This document shows positions 63,916-64,000 of a stretch of DNA of 64,000 nt, in pieces. A program made the position numbers and the translations under genes. The DNA comes from Vombatus ursinus (Eukaryota; Chordata; Mammalia; Diprotodontia; Vombatidae). Positions within the stretch are counted from its first letter, which is position 1. The number at the start of each line of letters is the position of its first letter. Under the pieces are notes generated by a model. It did not search any database, was not told the origin of the DNA, and saw nothing but the letters and a program-made list of their open reading frames with translations. Location: NCBI RefSeq assembly GCF_900497805.2, contig NW_020954610.1, positions 15,955,563-16,019,562 of the forward strand. Reading direction: 5' to 3'.

Positions 63916-64000
63916 TACGTCTCTTTAGATTTCATGGGTACTAGAACAGCAGGTGGGCTTTCCCCACATACATCTCATTAATGATATCTGACTTGTAGCT

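Overview
This window looks like intergenic or deep intronic DNA from a marsupial. I find no protein-coding exon, CpG island or intact RNA gene that I can defend. The organism call rests on the repeats. There are many copies of the marsupial tRNA-derived SINE that begins GGGCAGCTAGGTGGC. It occurs in two forms: one with a plain A-tail (L1-type retroposition) and one with a long 3' tail resembling RTE/Bov-B ends. There are also marsupial L1 3' ends, abundant MIR/CORE-SINEs and L2, and no Alu, B1 or other eutherian SINEs. I cannot name the species.

Layout. 0-10.5 kb: MIR and L2 remnants, SINEs, four L1 3' ends (two interrupted by SINEs with readable target-site duplications) and GA/GATA microsatellites. 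10.5-19 kb: sparse single-copy sequence with SINEs and hAT-type MITEs. 19-21.2 kb: an L1 3' end that still encodes a recognisable ORF2 C-terminus lies inside an unclassified insert, which itself splits a MIR. 21-28 kb: mostly unique sequence, one solo LTR fossil (24.5-25.0 kb) and a repeat-poor block at 23.1-23.7 kb. 28-31.5 kb: L2, a three-copy unclassified repeat, and a reverse-strand L1 lacking most of its reverse transcriptase region. 32.4-32.7 kb: a nearly full-length 7SL RNA retropseudogene on the minus strand. 33.5-35.5 kb: a ~330-bp inverted duplication (~91% identical by hand count) around a 1.3-kb spacer that holds an RTE reverse-transcriptase fragment. 35.7 kb: a 10-N assembly gap flanked by an exact 47-bp duplication. 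38.9-39.3 kb, 43.8-44.35 kb, 45.4-45.9 kb and 46.5-46.9 kb: LTR fossils. 46.9-49.3 kb: the 5' half (5'UTR and ORF1) of an L1 on the minus strand. 52.6-54 kb: another L1 ORF1 region on the plus strand. 57.5-60.2 kb: two long L2 3' segments with later insertions. 61.8 kb: a GA microsatellite with a second 10-N gap.

No genes here work together as a system. The interest lies in nested insertions, the inverted duplication, the 7SL pseudogene, an apparently unnamed repeat family at 18.5/28.7/58.7 kb, a 26-bp tandem array inside one LTR, and the two gap-flanking artefacts. Family names are from pattern recognition only; no database was searched.
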